This document shows, piece by piece, positions 11,431 through 23,745 of a DNA stretch of 64,000 nucleotides. The stretch is from the NCBI RefSeq assembly GCF_001659605.2, contig NC_035161.2, positions 5,970,662-6,034,661 on the forward strand, in the 5' to 3' direction. A program made the position numbers and the translations under genes. This stretch comes from Manihot esculenta (Eukaryota > Streptophyta > Magnoliopsida > Malpighiales > Euphorbiaceae). The notes beneath the pieces are model-generated. The model did not search any database. It worked only from the letters and a program-made list of their open reading frames with translations, and was not told where the DNA came from. Within the stretch, counting starts at the first letter, position 1, and the number at the start of each line of letters is the position of its first letter.

Positions 11431-11786
11431 ATGATCTTATTGTCGCTTCCAAGCTCTTTGGCCTTGCTTGGGATTCAAGCTCATTGGTCTTACTGTCGCT
11501 TCCAGGCTCCTTGGCCTTGCTTGGGATTCAAGCTCATTGGCCTTGTTCAGGATTCAGACTCATTGGCCTTACTATTGCTTCCAGGCTCATTGGCATTGCT
11601 TAGGATTCAAGCCTGTTGGCCTTACTGTCGCTTCCAGGCTCATTGGCCTTGCTCGGGATTTAGGCTCGTTGGCCTTACTGTCGCTTCCAAGCTCCTTGGC
11701 CTTGCTCGGGATTCAAGCTCGTTGACCTTACTATCATTTCTAGGCTCATTGGCCTTGCTCGAGATTCAGGCTCGTTGGCCTCACTG
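11431..11786 (-). repeat. Tandem array of alternating 26- and 27-bp units in the Tat 3' region
   Basis: About 13 units in two alternating forms, one containing GGATTCAAGCTC (about 26 bp) and one containing CTGTCGCTTCCAGGCTC (about 27 bp), each ending in TTGGCC. The alternation gives a higher-order period near 53 bp. It lies between the end of pol (11970) and the antisense ORF. Variable tandem arrays in this part of plant Tat/Ogre-type elements are known and can seed satellite DNA. The plus-strand ORFs that cross it (repeating LLGLAWDSS-like phrases) are by-products. Confidence 0.85.
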
Positions 11787-11969
11787 AGGGCTTCATTCCC
11801 TCTCAGCTCGATTTTGTGGTGTTGGCGGTTATTTTTTGAAGCCAGTCACCTATCTCACTGAGGGCTTCTAATGCCTGTTTTGAAAATACTCAAAATATAT
11901 AGGGAAATAAAAGCAGCATTTCTCATTCATTCATATTTTAAGAGTATAGAGTTTTACATTGCACATGTT

Positions 11970-12755
11970 TCAAGGAAAGTACCTCTTTAGGTGTTGGATA
12001 TTCTAAGCATGAGGCTTTGGGTTCCCTTGTAGGTCTTCAATCTAGTAGACCCTAGGCTTGACGATTTTAGTTATCCTGAAGGGGCTTTACTAGGTTGGTG
12101 CTAGCTTTCCCATTGCTGCTCTCTTCCATGTTGCTTCTAGTCTCTTCAGGGCTAAGTCTCCTACTTTTAGGCTCCTTTCTCTAACTTTCTGGTTGTAGTA
12201 GCGGGCTTTTTTTTATTGATAAGCAGCAGTGCGCACTGGAGCCTGCTCTCTGATCTGCTCTAGGGCATCCAAGTTGCTTCTCAACTTCTCTCTGTTGGTG
12301 TCTTCATTGCTGAATTGGACACAGTGAGGAGGGATTTGTAGTTAGATGGGGACTACTGCCTCGGTGCTGAATGCCAGTGCGAACAGTGTTTCCTTCGTCG
12401 GCGTTTGAGAGGTAGTCCTGAACACCCATAGGATACTGTTGAGCTCAGCTGTCCAGTTCTTCTTTGCTCCATCCAGTCGCTTTTTTAATCCCTGAAGGAT
12501 AGTTCGGTTTGTGACCTCCGTCTGGCCATTTGTTTGAGGATGAGCTACCGAGGAGAACTTGTGCCGGATGCCCATGTTTCTTGTGAAAACCTTGAAGGAC
12601 TTGCAATCAAACTGCTTGCCATTATCTAATATAAGTGTCCTCGGTATGCCAAATCTGTAGATGATGTTGCTCGAGATGAAGTCTATTACTTTGCGCGCTG
12701 TAATGGTGGGCACGGCCTCAGCTTTAGGCCATTTGGAGAAGTACTCTACTGCTAC
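11970..12755 (-). pseudogene. Integrase C-terminal half and end of pol, left Tat element
   Basis: Continues the integrase begun at 23461..23110 after removal of B1. It shows VEYFSKWPKAEAVPTITARK, then GIPRTLILDNGKQFD with the second catalytic Asp, and HPQTNGQTEVTNRTI with the catalytic Glu. A TAA at 12342..12344 breaks the frame after STEAVVPI, but related sequence continues (KVRERSLKVGDLALKR, later HLKRYFP) to a TGA at 11970..11972. Integrase inserts the element cDNA into chromatin. This copy is broken by an internal stop and by the B1 insertion. There is no chromodomain, as expected for Tat. Confidence 0.85.
12751..12755. repeat. Target-site duplication of solo LTR B1, left copy (GCTAC)
   Basis: GCTAC abuts the TGTAAC start of B1 and is repeated at 23110..23114 after its TATTACA end, inside the Tat integrase. 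Confidence 0.9.
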
Positions 12756-12834
12756 TGTAACAACCCGGAAACCGGACCGCTACCGGCGCTAGGATCCAGA
12801 TCGACATAAGGTCGCCGGGACCCGTAGCAAGCCT

Positions 12835-12839
12835 GCTAT
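12835..12839. repeat. Target-site duplication of B2, left copy (GCTAT)
   Basis: GCTAT before B2 and again at 22263..22267 directly after it. Removing B2 and one copy restores the B1 LTR, which reads on as GCTATACTCTCTG. Confidence 0.88.
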
Positions 12840-14941
12840 TATAACGACCCGAAAATCGAACCGCTACCGGCGCTAGGACCCAGGTCGACTTAAGGTCGCT
12901 GGGACCCGTAGCAAGCCTGCTATACTCTCTGTGTACCTGTAAAGTCCCATACATGATCATACATTTTCTGCAAAAACATAAAACTTATTCTCTGAACCAA
13001 GACTCAACCTGTGCATGCACTATCTCTGGACTATAGAACCCCTTACTAGAGCTTGCTCTAGACGGGTTAAACTCATACATGTTAAGCCTGGTTATCAAAC
13101 TCATTAATAACACATGAAAAGATTTACATAAAACAAACCATGTACACAAAAGGGATTTACAGTACAACTAGGTCAAGCACAATACTAATACATCTCTTCA
13201 CAATAGTACATGTCCACACTATGCGATTACAAAAGTCTTTACACTTCCTGTACCCTGCTGACTTCCCTCTGACTCTGCTCCTGCAAGACTGGGGTTATAG
13301 GAGAGGGATGAGCTATACAAGCCCAGTGAGTAGAACAAATCAAACATGTCAATAAAACATGCTCACATGGAATGCATCACATCACAAGTAAATCACATAA
13401 TCTCAGACGGACTGATTCAAAATTCCCTCAATCTGTGCCCGGCCCGCGAAGGAGCTCCTCAGGACTTTATTACGCACCCTAGGGTGCTCTATGCCCGGCC
13501 CTCTCAGGGTTCCTCAGGACTTTACTACGAGGGCTAATGAATCCACTATGTCCGATCCGTACAAGCATAGAATAATGCAATGCGTCACATTAGTGTATTC
13601 TAGTGCACTCAACCTATTACATATCATGATGCGTGGAACATGCTCAAAGCATTTACTTTCTCAATTTAAAACAGTTTAGTTCCACTCACCTCTGGCTGAC
13701 TCTGAACTGACTCTGAGTACTCTGAAGCAGTGCTCACTGCTGCTCTCTTCGGTTCCTCTGGTCCGTTCCTACATAGGTGGACTCAAATGAGGGACCAAAC
13801 TAGCTCAAGAACAACTCTATAAAACTCCCCAAAACCCCCTTAAAACATCCTACAACAATCACATAAAATATGCAAAAGAAGGCTAGACAGAGTACTTTCG
13901 GCGGCAGGTTCGGCGGCCGAAAGTCCCTTCCAGAGACGAAACTCAAGCACTTTCGGCGACCGAACTTTACTTTTGGCAGCCGAACCCTTTCGGGGGCAAG
14001 GTTCGGGGGCTGAAAGGCACTCCAGAGACGAAAGTCTCTAACCTTCGGCGGCCGAAACCCCGCTCCAGAGTCTAAAGTCCAAACCTTCGAGAGTGAGTTT
14101 AGGCAGCCGAAACTACCTCCTTAGCACGTTCGGCTGCCGAACCTTCCTTCGGCGGCCGAAACTGGATTTCTCAGTTAGGCAGAAACTTGTTCTGCTTCAT
14201 GCACAACTGCCCCCAAACACACTCAAACATGCAAACCACAATTCCACAACCTGCATATACTCAAGTATAAGCACAAAGGGGTCCAAAAACTACCTTAAAA
14301 CCCCAACAGACAGCACAACTACATGCTTTGACCAAAAAGCAACCCAAACCTCAACTTACCCTACTCATGCCTCTCTACCCAAAAACTTCATAAAACCTTC
14401 ATAAACCATGGAAAGAAGTTCAAGATCTTCACTTACCTACAAACAAGGAGATAAACGATCCCAACGTGGAGATATGGAGCAAAACACTCCCAAAGCCTCC
14501 AAACTTCAAAACTTGGGTTTAAAGCTCAAAACCTTCAAACAATCATAAAAACTCATCAAAACTTTGAAAGATTTAAAGCAAATACAAAAATCACCCAAGG
14601 AAGCTCATGATCTCACCTAGGTCTGTGAAAATGGAAGAAACTTATCCATTTCACCGACCTAGGGCCTTTTATAGGTGGCTGTCCAGACCACCTTCGGCGG
14701 CCAAACGTGAAACCAAAACTCATGCATGTTCGGCAGCCGAACTTTCACCTTCGGCGGCCGAACCTTGCATTTCTTCCTTGGCTCTTATCGTTCACAAAAA
14801 CTCATTTCCTTTATACTTAAAACATTAAAACATATCAAAATATTTTGGAAAAACATGTCTATACCCTTCTAGAGGGTGCCGACATCCGAGATTCCACTGG
14901 ACTACAGGAATTCCGATGCCAGACTCTAGCCGGGTATTACA
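12840..14941 (-). repeat. 3' LTR of B2
   Basis: 2,102 bp. It differs in length from the 5' LTR by 42 bp, mainly because of an extra copy near 13470..13525 of a short block containing CCTCAGGACTTTA, and a missing TTCGGCGGC unit near 14043. It carries the same family features: exon-like block, TTCGG/CCGAA units and conserved ends. Confidence 0.92.
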
Positions 14942-14979
14942 TTCTCCCCCCCTTAAAAACATTCATCCCCGAATGTTCC
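14942..14979 (-). other. Polypurine tract and variant stem-loop of B2
   Basis: PPT at 14942..14955 directly before the LTR; stem-loop at 14958..14979. In element sense the arms are GAACATTCG and TGAATGTTT around GGGA. Both differences from the A/C1/D/E form turn Watson-Crick pairs into G:U pairs, so the hairpin is kept in RNA. Confidence 0.75.
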
Positions 14980-15017
14980 TCAAACAAATAAACACATAAA
15001 AAGAGGAAAATCTAACC

Positions 15018-18000
15018 TTAAAACAGATATGGACATTGCTGAAGCATAGACTCCCGTGTCTCCCAGGTGCACTCTTCTAGATTGTGGTGGTTCCATAGGA
15101 CTTTCACCATTGGAATTTCCTTGTTCCTCAGCTTCCTGATCTGAGTGTCTAGAATCCGTACTGGCTGCTCTACATACGTGAGATCTCCAAGGATCTCTAC
15201 CTCAGGCTCAATAAGAACCTTACTCGGATCTGACACGAACTTTCGGAGTATAGAAACATGGAAAATCGGGTGAATTCGTTCCATAGAAGCAGGTAAATCC
15301 AGCTTATACGACACATTCCCGATCTTCTGTAAGATCTCAAAGGGTCCAATGTACCGTGGTGCTAGCTTACCCTTTTTCCCAAACCGAACCACTCCTTTCA
15401 TTGGAGATACTTTTAGCAAAACCATATCACCCTCCTGAAACTCTATCTGCTTCCTGCGGACATCTGCATAGCTTTTCTGTCTGCTCTGAGCAGTCTTGAT
15501 CCTCTCTCTGATCATGGGCACCACTCTGCTGGTGAGCTCTACGAGCTCCGGCCCTGCAAGAGCCACCTCTCCTACTTCTTCCCAGCAAACAGGTGATCGG
15601 CACTTCCTCCCATATAAAGCTTCATAAGGAGCCATCCCTATGCTAGCATGATGGCTGTTGTTGTAAGCAAACTCTACCAAAGGTAGATGCTGCCTCCAAG
15701 AATCGCCAAAGTCTAACACACACATTCTGAGCATATCCTCTATGGTCTGGATGGTCCTCTCTGACTGTCCATCAGTCTGTGGATGGAAAGCAGTGCTGAA
15801 ATCCAACCTTGTGCCCATAGCACTCTGCAGACTCCGCCAAAATCTGGAAGTGAACTGAGGTCCTCTATCTGAAACTATAGACACTGGGATTCCATGCAAC
15901 CTTACGATCTCCTCCAAATAAACCTGTGCTAACTTATCCACAAAGTAGTTGCTCCTAACAGGGATGAAATGAGCAGATTTCGTCAGTCTGTCCACAATCA
16001 CCCATATGGAGTCTACCCTTTTGGACGCTACCGGTAAGCCCACTACAAAATCCATAGCTATGTTCTCCCATTTCCATTCTGGAATCGGCAGTGGGTTAAG
16101 CATTCCAGCCGGCTTCTGATGTTCCAGTTTCACCCTCTGGAAAACTTCACAGGCGGACACAAACTGTGCCACTTTTTTCTTCATAGCTGGCCACCAATAC
16201 ACTCTTTTTAGATCCTGATACATCTTGGTGGCTCCAAGGTGAACACTGTACCTTGCATTATGAGCTTCCCTCATAATGTCTCCTTTCAGACTGATGTCAT
16301 CTGGTACACATAGTCGATTCCCATAGCGGAGGATCCCTTTGCTGTCAAATCTAAACTCTGCACTGTTGCCTGACTGAACAGTCCTGGCAATTTTCACTAA
16401 CGCAGGGTCCTCATGCTGTTTCTGAGCCACCTGCTCCAGAAACACTGGGGTCACTCTCATTTATGCTATCAACGCACCCGTACCAGACAACTCTAGCTGT
16501 AGCCCTTCGTCGATGAGCTTAGAAAACTCCATCATCACTGGTCTTCTCTCTGCTGCTATGTGGGACAAACTGCCAAGTGATTTCCGGCTTAGGGCGTCAG
16601 CTACAACGTTCGCCTTACCCGGATGATACTGGATTCTGCAATCATAGTCACTGAGCAGTTCTATCCATCTTCTCTGCCTCAAATTCAGCTCTTTCTGACT
16701 CAAGATGTATTGTAAACTCTTATGATCTGTGAAGATCTCGCATTTCTCCCCATAAAGGTAATGCCTCAACATCTTGAGTGCAAAGATAACTGCTGCCATT
16801 TCTAGGTCATGGGTGGGGTAATTCAACTCGTGCTTCTTCAACTGTCTAGAAGCATAAGCAATCACCCTGTCATTCTACATCAGAACACAACCCAATCCCA
16901 CTCTAGACGCATCACAGAACACTGTGAAGTCCTCATTACTGACAGGCAGAGCTAACACCGGTGCTGATGTTAATCTTCTCTTTAACTCTTCAAAGCTCTC
17001 TTCACACTGGTCTGACCACATGAACTTCTGGTTCTTCTGAGTCAGTTTGGTCATAGGAGCAGCTATCTTTGAGAAGTTCTGAATGAACCTCCTGTAGTAA
17101 CCTGCCAAACCCAGAAAGCTTTTAATTTCTGTCACTGAGGTGGGTCTAGGCCAGTTAGCTACAGCCTCTATCTTCTTGGGGTCTACCTCAATACCGTCTG
17201 CTGATACTACATGCCCCAAGAATGAAATGCTCCTCAACCAAAACTCACTCTTAGAGAACTTGGCATATAAACCATGCTCTCTCAGAGTCTGCAGAACTGT
17301 CCTCAGATGCTGGGCATGCTCCTCTGCATCTCTGGAATACACTAAGATATCATCAATGAAGACAATAACAAAGTGATCCAGATACTCGCTGAAAACTCTG
17401 TTCATGAGGTCCATGAATGCTGCAGGAGCGTTAGTCAACCCGAACGGCATTACTAAGAACTCATAATGCCCATATCTGGTCCTGAAAGCTGTCTTTGACA
17501 CATCTGCTTCTCTGACTCTCAACTAATGATACCCGGACCTCAGATCTATTTTAGAGAAACAACCTGCTCCAGCTAGCTGGTCGAATAGATCATCGATCCT
17601 AGGCAGGGGATACTTATTCTTGGTAGTGACCTTGTTCAACTGTCTATAGTCGATACAAAGTCTAAGGGATCCATCCTTCTTTCTGACAAATAGCACTGGA
17701 GCACCCCAAGGTGAGGTACTAGGGCGAATGAAACCCTTATCTACCAAGTCCTGCAGCTGCTCTTTCAACTCTTTTAACTCTGCTGGCGCCATCCTGTAGG
17801 GAGGAATAGAGATAGGTCTGGTACCAGGCAGCAATTCTATTGCAAACTCTATCTCCCTATCAGGTGGTAGTCCTGGAAGTTCGTCTGGGAAGAAGTCTAG
17901 AAATTCTCGAACTACTGGAACTGAAGCTGGTTCCCTAACCTGACTATCTAGCTCCCTCACATGAGCTAGAAACCCCTGACAACCCCTCCTAAGCAAACGA

Positions 18001-19975
18001 CGAGCCTGAAGGGCTGAAATCAAACCTCTAGGAGTACCCCTCCTGTCTCCTCTGAAGACACACTCTGACCCATCCTGGTCTTTGAGACTGACTACCTTGT
18101 CTCTGCAGTCCAAGGTAGCTCCATATGTAGATAGCCAATCCATCCCTAGAGTGACATCAAAATCCGTCAAATCTAGAACCACGAGGTCAGCTAGAAGGCA
18201 TCTACCCTCTATGAACACTGGACTGAAGCGACAGACTGACACTGCCACTGATGGGTCACATTTGGGTCCACTGACCCAGAGAGGACACTCTAACTCAGAG
18301 ATTATCAGACCCAATCTCTCCACGGCTCTAGAAGCAATAAAAGAGAGAGAAGCACCGGGGTCCATCAAAGCATACACATCAGAACACCCAATGATGAGAT
18401 TACCTGACACCACTGTGTTCGACGTATTTGCCTCCTCCTGTGTCACAGTGAAAATCCGTGCTGGGGCTACCGGACCTTCACCTCGGGAACCTGCTGCTGA
18501 AGAAGAGGCTGACCCTCTCCCTCTGCCTCTGCCACTGCTCTGAGGTATGGCTGGAGCTGCTGGCTGAGCTACACTGCCTGAGCTCATCTGCTGGGATGGT
18601 GCCATAAAGGTCACTTGCGGACATTCCCGTGCAAAATGTCCCTCCTGCCCACACTTATAGTAGGCTGTAGATCCTATACGACAAACTCCTTTGTGCGGCC
18701 TTCCACATCTCCTACATACTGTACTACCTGTGCCAGAGCTTGAGCCACTACCCATTCCCAGACTAGACTTGATCTTATTCCAGAACTTGCCTTTCCTTGC
18801 TTTAAACTTTTCTCCCTTCTTGCTGCCAGAAGCTGCTGCACTAGGGGTCTTAGAACCCGAAGACTGTGCCACTTGCTGTTTAACTGTTCCCTGAATAATG
18901 GCACTCGCCTCCATCTTCCTGGCGGCATCCACTATAGAGTGGAAACTCTCTTTCTCTGCTGGAAGAATCAAGGAGGAATACCTAGGATGAAGTCTCATGG
19001 TATATCTCCTTGCCTTCTTCTGGTCAGTATCATAAGCCTGACCCACATACTGAAGCAGATCCAAGAACTTATCTGTGTATTCATCTACACTCATTTCTTC
19101 AGTCTGTCGTAGCTGTTCAAATTCTATAACTTTCAGCTCCCTGGAACTGTCAGGAAAAGCCCACCCTGCAAACTCATTGGCGAACTCTCCCCATGACATG
19201 CTGTCCAACCTGGGGTCCACATAATTCTTGAACCACTCGCGAGCCTTCTTACATTTCAATGTGAACCCTGCCATCTTAATGGCTCTGCTATCATCAGCTC
19301 CTAACTCATGGGTTATCATCTTCACCGTTCTGAGGTAATCAAATGGATCATCTCCCGTGTTGAACTTGGGAGCATCCAACTTCAGATACTCTATCATTTT
19401 CGCTTTTCTTCCCTCAACTGAGCTAGGATGAGGTACTTGGACATCTGGGGCTACTGGTTCTGGTTCTGGTGGTGGAGCAGAAGGTGCAGAACTTGGCTCT
19501 GGGTATGCTGTACTGGGATGGAAAGGTGTGGGTGGATACATGGGATATGGTGGGTAAAAAGGAGGATAAGGCATATAAGGCATGTAGGTAGGATATGGGG
19601 TAAAGCTAGAGTAATCCGACGTACCCCCATCAGATACCCTGGGCCCTGTGGAAAGGGAGGATACTGGGGTGGATAACCAAACCCCGAGGCCTTAGCGCCT
19701 CCTTGCGACTCTCCCATACCCTCTTCCGACCTGTCCATACCCATGCTTTCCTCTCTTTGCTAATCCACATCCATAGCCTCCCTCACTTCCTCTGAGCTTC
19801 CTCCTCTATCTGTTCCTCTCCTGCTCTTGTCAAAAGACCTTCTAGGGTCCCTTGACGTACCCTCCCTGCTTGATCGCTGAGACCTCGCTCTTGGCAACGC
19901 AGGAGGACGAGCATTTGAGCCCTCATTCACTGGTGGGACTCCAGTCAATCGTGCAGATCGACGAGTTCCTCTCAT
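15018..19975 (-). pseudogene. Broken gag-pol of B2
   Basis: Same domain order as element A: gag with CCHC knuckle ([14 protein letters not shown]), protease DPGAS, RT with FIDD, RNase H, integrase and chromodomain-like end. The start is the shared [10 protein letters not shown] at 19975. Breaks seen: TAG at 19760..19762, a frameshift between the stretches near 19450..19744 and the frame that opens upstream of 19583, TAG at 17523..17525 just after RSGYH in RT, TAG at 16875..16877 in RNase H, and TAA at 16461..16463 at the RNase H/integrase link. The three TAGs replace Gln CAG of the relatives. The knuckle upstream residue Cys is Tyr here, and HSF after the protease motif is LSF. The 480-residue integrase part (15018..16460) is open and keeps SDRGPQF and the catalytic Glu. 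Confidence 0.93.
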
Positions 19976-20187
19976 CTTAACTTTCTGGAGAACAACAGAA
20001 CAGCACACATCAGCATAGAAACATCACATAACAACAATGCACATGCATAACTCATGGCAATTCACAGCAGCAAATAGACAGAACTCAACATCCTATCCTA
20101 GTGGACATGCTCTCCTATTGTGCTTGACCTACTAGAACCTCTATGAGCCCGACACACTCGCTATAGGTCCGACCATATGAACCTAGG

Positions 20188-20199
20188 GCTCTGATACCA
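20188..20199 (-). other. Primer-binding site of B2 (initiator Met tRNA)
   Basis: TGGTATCAGAGC in element sense, three bases from the 5' LTR. The leader between it and gag ends in a pyrimidine run TTGTTCTCCAG just before the gag ATG. Confidence 0.92.
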
Positions 20200-20202
20200 A
20201 TC

Positions 20203-22262
20203 TGTAACGACCCAAAAATCGAATCGCTACCGGCGCTAGGATCCAGGTCGACTTAAGGTCGCCGGGTCCCGTAGCAAGCCTGCTATACTCTCTGTGTACC
20301 TATAAAGTCCCATACATGATCATACATTTTCTGCAAAAACATAAAACTTATTCTCTGAACCAAGGCTCAACCTGTGCATGCACTATCTCTGGACTATAGA
20401 ACCCCTTACTAGAGCTTGCTCTAGACGGGTTAAACTCATACATGTTAAGCCTGGTTATCAAACTCATTAATAACACATGAAAAGATTTACATAAAACAAA
20501 CCATGTACACAAAAGGGATTTACAGTACAACTGGGTCAAGCACAATACTAATACATCTCTTCACAATAGTACATGTCCACACTATGCTATTACAAAAGTC
20601 TTTACTCTTCCTGTACCCTGCTGACTTCCCTCTGACTCTGCTCCTGCAAGACTGGGGTTATAGGAGAGGGATGAGCTATACAAGCCCAGTGAGTAGAACA
20701 AATCAAACATGTCAATAAAACATGCTCACATGGAATGCATCACATCACAAGTAAATCACATAATCTCAGACGGACTGATTCAAAATTCCCTCAATCTGTG
20801 CCCGGCCCGCGAAGGAGCTCCTCAGGACTTTACTACGAGGGCTAATGAATCCACTATGTCCGATCTGTACAAGCATAGAATAATGCAATGCGTCACATTA
20901 GTGTATTCTAGTGCACTCAACCTATTATATATCATGATGCATGGAACATGCTCAAAGCATTTACTTTCTCAATTTAAAACAGTTTAGTTCCACTCACCTC
21001 TGGCTGACTCTGAACTGACTCTGAGTACTCTGAAGCAGTGCTCACTGCTGCTCTCTTCGGTTCCTCTGGTCCGTTCTACACAGGTGGACTTAAATGAGGG
21101 ACCAAACTAGCTCAAGAAAAACTCTATAAAACTCCCCAAAACCCCCTTAAAACATCCTACAACAATCACATAAAACATGCAAAAGAAAGCTGGACAGAGC
21201 ACTTTCGGCGGCAGGTTCGGCGGCCGAAAGTCCCTTCCAGAGACGAAACTCAAGCACTTTCGGCGGCCGAACTTTACTTTCGGCAGCTGAACCCTTTCGG
21301 GGGCAAGGTTCGGGGGCTGAAAGGCACTCCAGAGACGGAAGTCTCTAACCTTCGGCGGCACCTTCGGCGGCCGAAACCCCGCTTCAGAGCCGAAAGTCCA
21401 AACCTTCGGGGTGAGTTTAGGCAGCCGAAACCACCTCCTTAGCACGTTCGGCTGCCGAACCTTCCTTCGGCGGCCGAAACTGGATTTCCCAGTTAGGCAG
21501 AAACTTGTTCTGCTTCATGCACAACTGCCCCCAAACATACTCAAACATGCAAACCACAATTCCACAGCCTGCATATACTCAAGTATAAGCACAAAGGGGT
21601 CCAAAAACTACCTTAAAACCCCAACAAACAACACAACTACATGCTTTGACCAAAAAGCAACCAAAACCTCAACTTTCCCTACTCATGCCTCTCTATCCAA
21701 AAACTTCATAAAACCTTCATAAACCATGGAAAGAAGTTCAGGATCTTCACTTACCTCACACAAACAAGGAGATAAATGATCCCAACATGGAGATATGGAG
21801 CAAAACACTCCCAAAGCCTCCAAACTTCAAAACTTGGGTTTAAAGCTCAAAACCTTCAAACAATCATAAAAACTCATCAAAACTTTGAAAGATTTAAAGC
21901 AAATACAAAAATCACCCAAGGAAGCTCATGATCTCACCTAGGTCTGTGAAAATGGAAGAAACTTATCCATTTTACCGACCTAGGGCCTTTTATAGGTGGC
22001 TGGCCAGACCACCTTCGGCGGCCAAATGTGAAACCAAAACTCATGCATGTTCGGCGGCCGAACTTTCACCTTCGGCGGCTGAACCTTGCATTTCTTCCTT
22101 GGCTCTTATCGTTCACAAAAACTCATTTCCTTTATACTTAAAACATTAAAACATGTCAAAACATTTTAGAAAAACATGTCTATACCCTTCTAGAGGGTGC
22201 CGACATCCGAGATTCCACTGGACTACAGGAATTCCGATGCCAGACTCTAGCCTGGTATTACA
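20203..22262 (-). repeat. 5' LTR of B2
   Basis: 2,060 bp, TGTAAC to TATTACA; a candidate TATAAAAG box on the minus strand is at 21987..21994. It differs from the 3' LTR by many single changes and by repeat-unit copy number, so B2 is older than A. Confidence 0.92.
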
Positions 22263-22267
22263 GCTAT
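22263..22267. repeat. Target-site duplication of B2, right copy (GCTAT)
   Basis: Second copy; the B1 LTR continues from here. Confidence 0.88.
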
Positions 22268-23109
22268 ACTCTCTGTGTACCTGTAAAATCCCATACATGA
22301 TCATGCATTTTCTGTAAAAACATAAAACTTTGCTATGTACCAAGGCTCAACCTGTGCATGCACTATCTCTGTACTACAGAACCCCTTAAACTTCCTCCCA
22401 AACTTCTCATACATGCAAACAAAAATTCCACAACAAACATATACTCACGTATATGCACAAAGGGGTCCAAAACTACCTTAAAACCCCAACAAACAACACA
22501 ACTCAAAACAGAACATGCTTTCACCAATAATCAACCAAAAACCCTACTTAACCTATTCATGCATCTCTCCCCATAAAACTCCATAAAATCTTCATAAAAC
22601 ATGAAAAGAAGTTAAGGATATACACTTACCTCTTGAAGATCTAGAGAATAGGTAATCCTAATGTGGAGATATGGAGCAATGCTCTCTCAAAGGCTCCAAG
22701 CTTCAAAACAACATGAAAACTTATCAAAACTTTGAAAGATTTGAAGAAAACATGAAGATCACCCAAGGAAGATCATGGTCTCACCTCTGTCCGTGGAAAT
22801 GGAAAGAAAACCTTATCCATTCACCGACCTATGGCCTTTTATAGGTGGCTGGCCAGACCACCTTCGGCGGCCAAACTTGATTCCTAAACTCATGCATGTT
22901 CGACGGCCGAACCCCACTTTCGGCGGCCGAACCTGGCAATGCTTCTTTGGTTCTTTGCTTTTACAAAAACTCATTTTCGTTACACTTAAAACATTAAAAC
23001 ATACCAAAACACTTTAGAAAAACATATCTATTACCCTCGAGAGGGTTCCGACATCCGAGATTCCACCGGACTGTAGAAGTCCAATGCCAGACTCTAGCCG
23101 GGTATTACA

Positions 23110-23114
23110 GCTAC
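23110..23114. repeat. Target-site duplication of B1, right copy (GCTAC)
   Basis: Second copy; the Tat integrase frame resumes here (KKFVIVAVEYF across the junction). Confidence 0.88.
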
Positions 23115-23461
23115 TATCACGAACTTCTTTTGCCCGGTGGTCTTAGGGAAAGGGCTCAGGATGTCTATGCTCCACTGTGAGAATGACTAAGGGCTTGATA
23201 TGCTAGACTGTGGTGTAGCCAGGACGTTGATGGCATTAGCAAACCTTTGGCAGACATCACATCTTCTGACGAATTCTTCTGCTTCTTTTTTAACTGTGGG
23301 CCAGTAGTAGCCTTGTTTAAAGATTTTGTTTGCCAACGTTCCTGCCCCTTCATGAGCTCCACAGACTCCCTAATGTATCTCCTCAATCACCCTGACCGCT
23401 CCTTCAGGACCCACACATCTGAGTCATGGACTGGATTTCCCCCTTCGGTATAAGGTCCCTC
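23115..23461 (-). pseudogene. Integrase N-terminal half, left Tat element
   Basis: Contains the zinc-binding part (HEGAGTLANKIFKQGYYWP, then RRCDVCQRFAN) and the first catalytic Asp region (QWSIDILSPFPKTTG). At least one stop interrupts the frame between them (after SSISSP). It joins the half at 12755..11970 when B1 is removed. Confidence 0.82.
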
Positions 23462-23745
23462 TTACTGCCTGATAATTGGCAATCCGGGCTGCAATTTTCT
23501 CGCTTCAACTTTATCCTCAGGTGGCTTCCCTATCTCTAGGTACTTCAGGTATGGAGTCATCCAGTTCTGCCCTTCTTCGATTTGTATTATTGTGGTGGGT
23601 TTTTCAAAAGTGGGGATGCTGATGTGTTGTATGTATACCTCATCTGGGAGCTGTTCTAGTTCTTTCTCGGATAACCGGCTAAGCAGGTCTGCTTCATCGT
23701 TCTCCTCCCTAGGTATCCTCTGATACGGCACAAAAATTCCCTACT
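23462..23745 (-). pseudogene. RNase H end and linker, left Tat element
   Basis: An open stretch starting PYQRIPREENDEADLLSRLS, the typical end of a Tat RNase H, followed by the linker to integrase. Its upstream part (protease, RT, most of RNase H) is missing: the sequence jumps at about 23735..23755 straight into gag. Confidence 0.8.

Larger units (their letters stand above)
12840..22262 (-). mobile_element. Element B2: full-length broken chromovirus inside solo LTR B1
   Basis: A 9,423-bp element with both LTRs, PBS, PPT and a TSD, of a subfamily clearly diverged from A, C1, D and E. Its left end reads TATAAC instead of TGTAAC, a terminal point change. Its polyprotein carries several in-frame stops and at least one frameshift, so it can move only with help, if at all. 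Confidence 0.93.
12756..23109 (-). mobile_element. B1: shortened solo LTR split by element B2
   Basis: Two pieces, 12756..12839 and 22268..23109, join into one LTR of about 926 bp with proper termini and an intact GCTAC duplication. Its relatives are about 2.0-2.3 kb, so it has lost more than 1 kb internally; the jump is visible near 22390, where sequence matching the early LTR (AGAACCCCTTA) runs directly into sequence matching a much later part. No internal region survives, so an LTR-LTR recombination followed by, or combined with, a deletion is likely. Confidence 0.85.

Noticed and set aside
11431..11786. Regular repeats considered as a CRISPR-like array
   Set aside because: Units are contiguous without unique spacers and the DNA is plant nuclear.
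11431..11787. 118-residue repetitive ORF (LLGLAWDSSSLAL-like)
   Set aside because: It is the translation of the 26/27-bp tandem array in the Tat 3' region, on the strand opposite to pol; no independent coding evidence.
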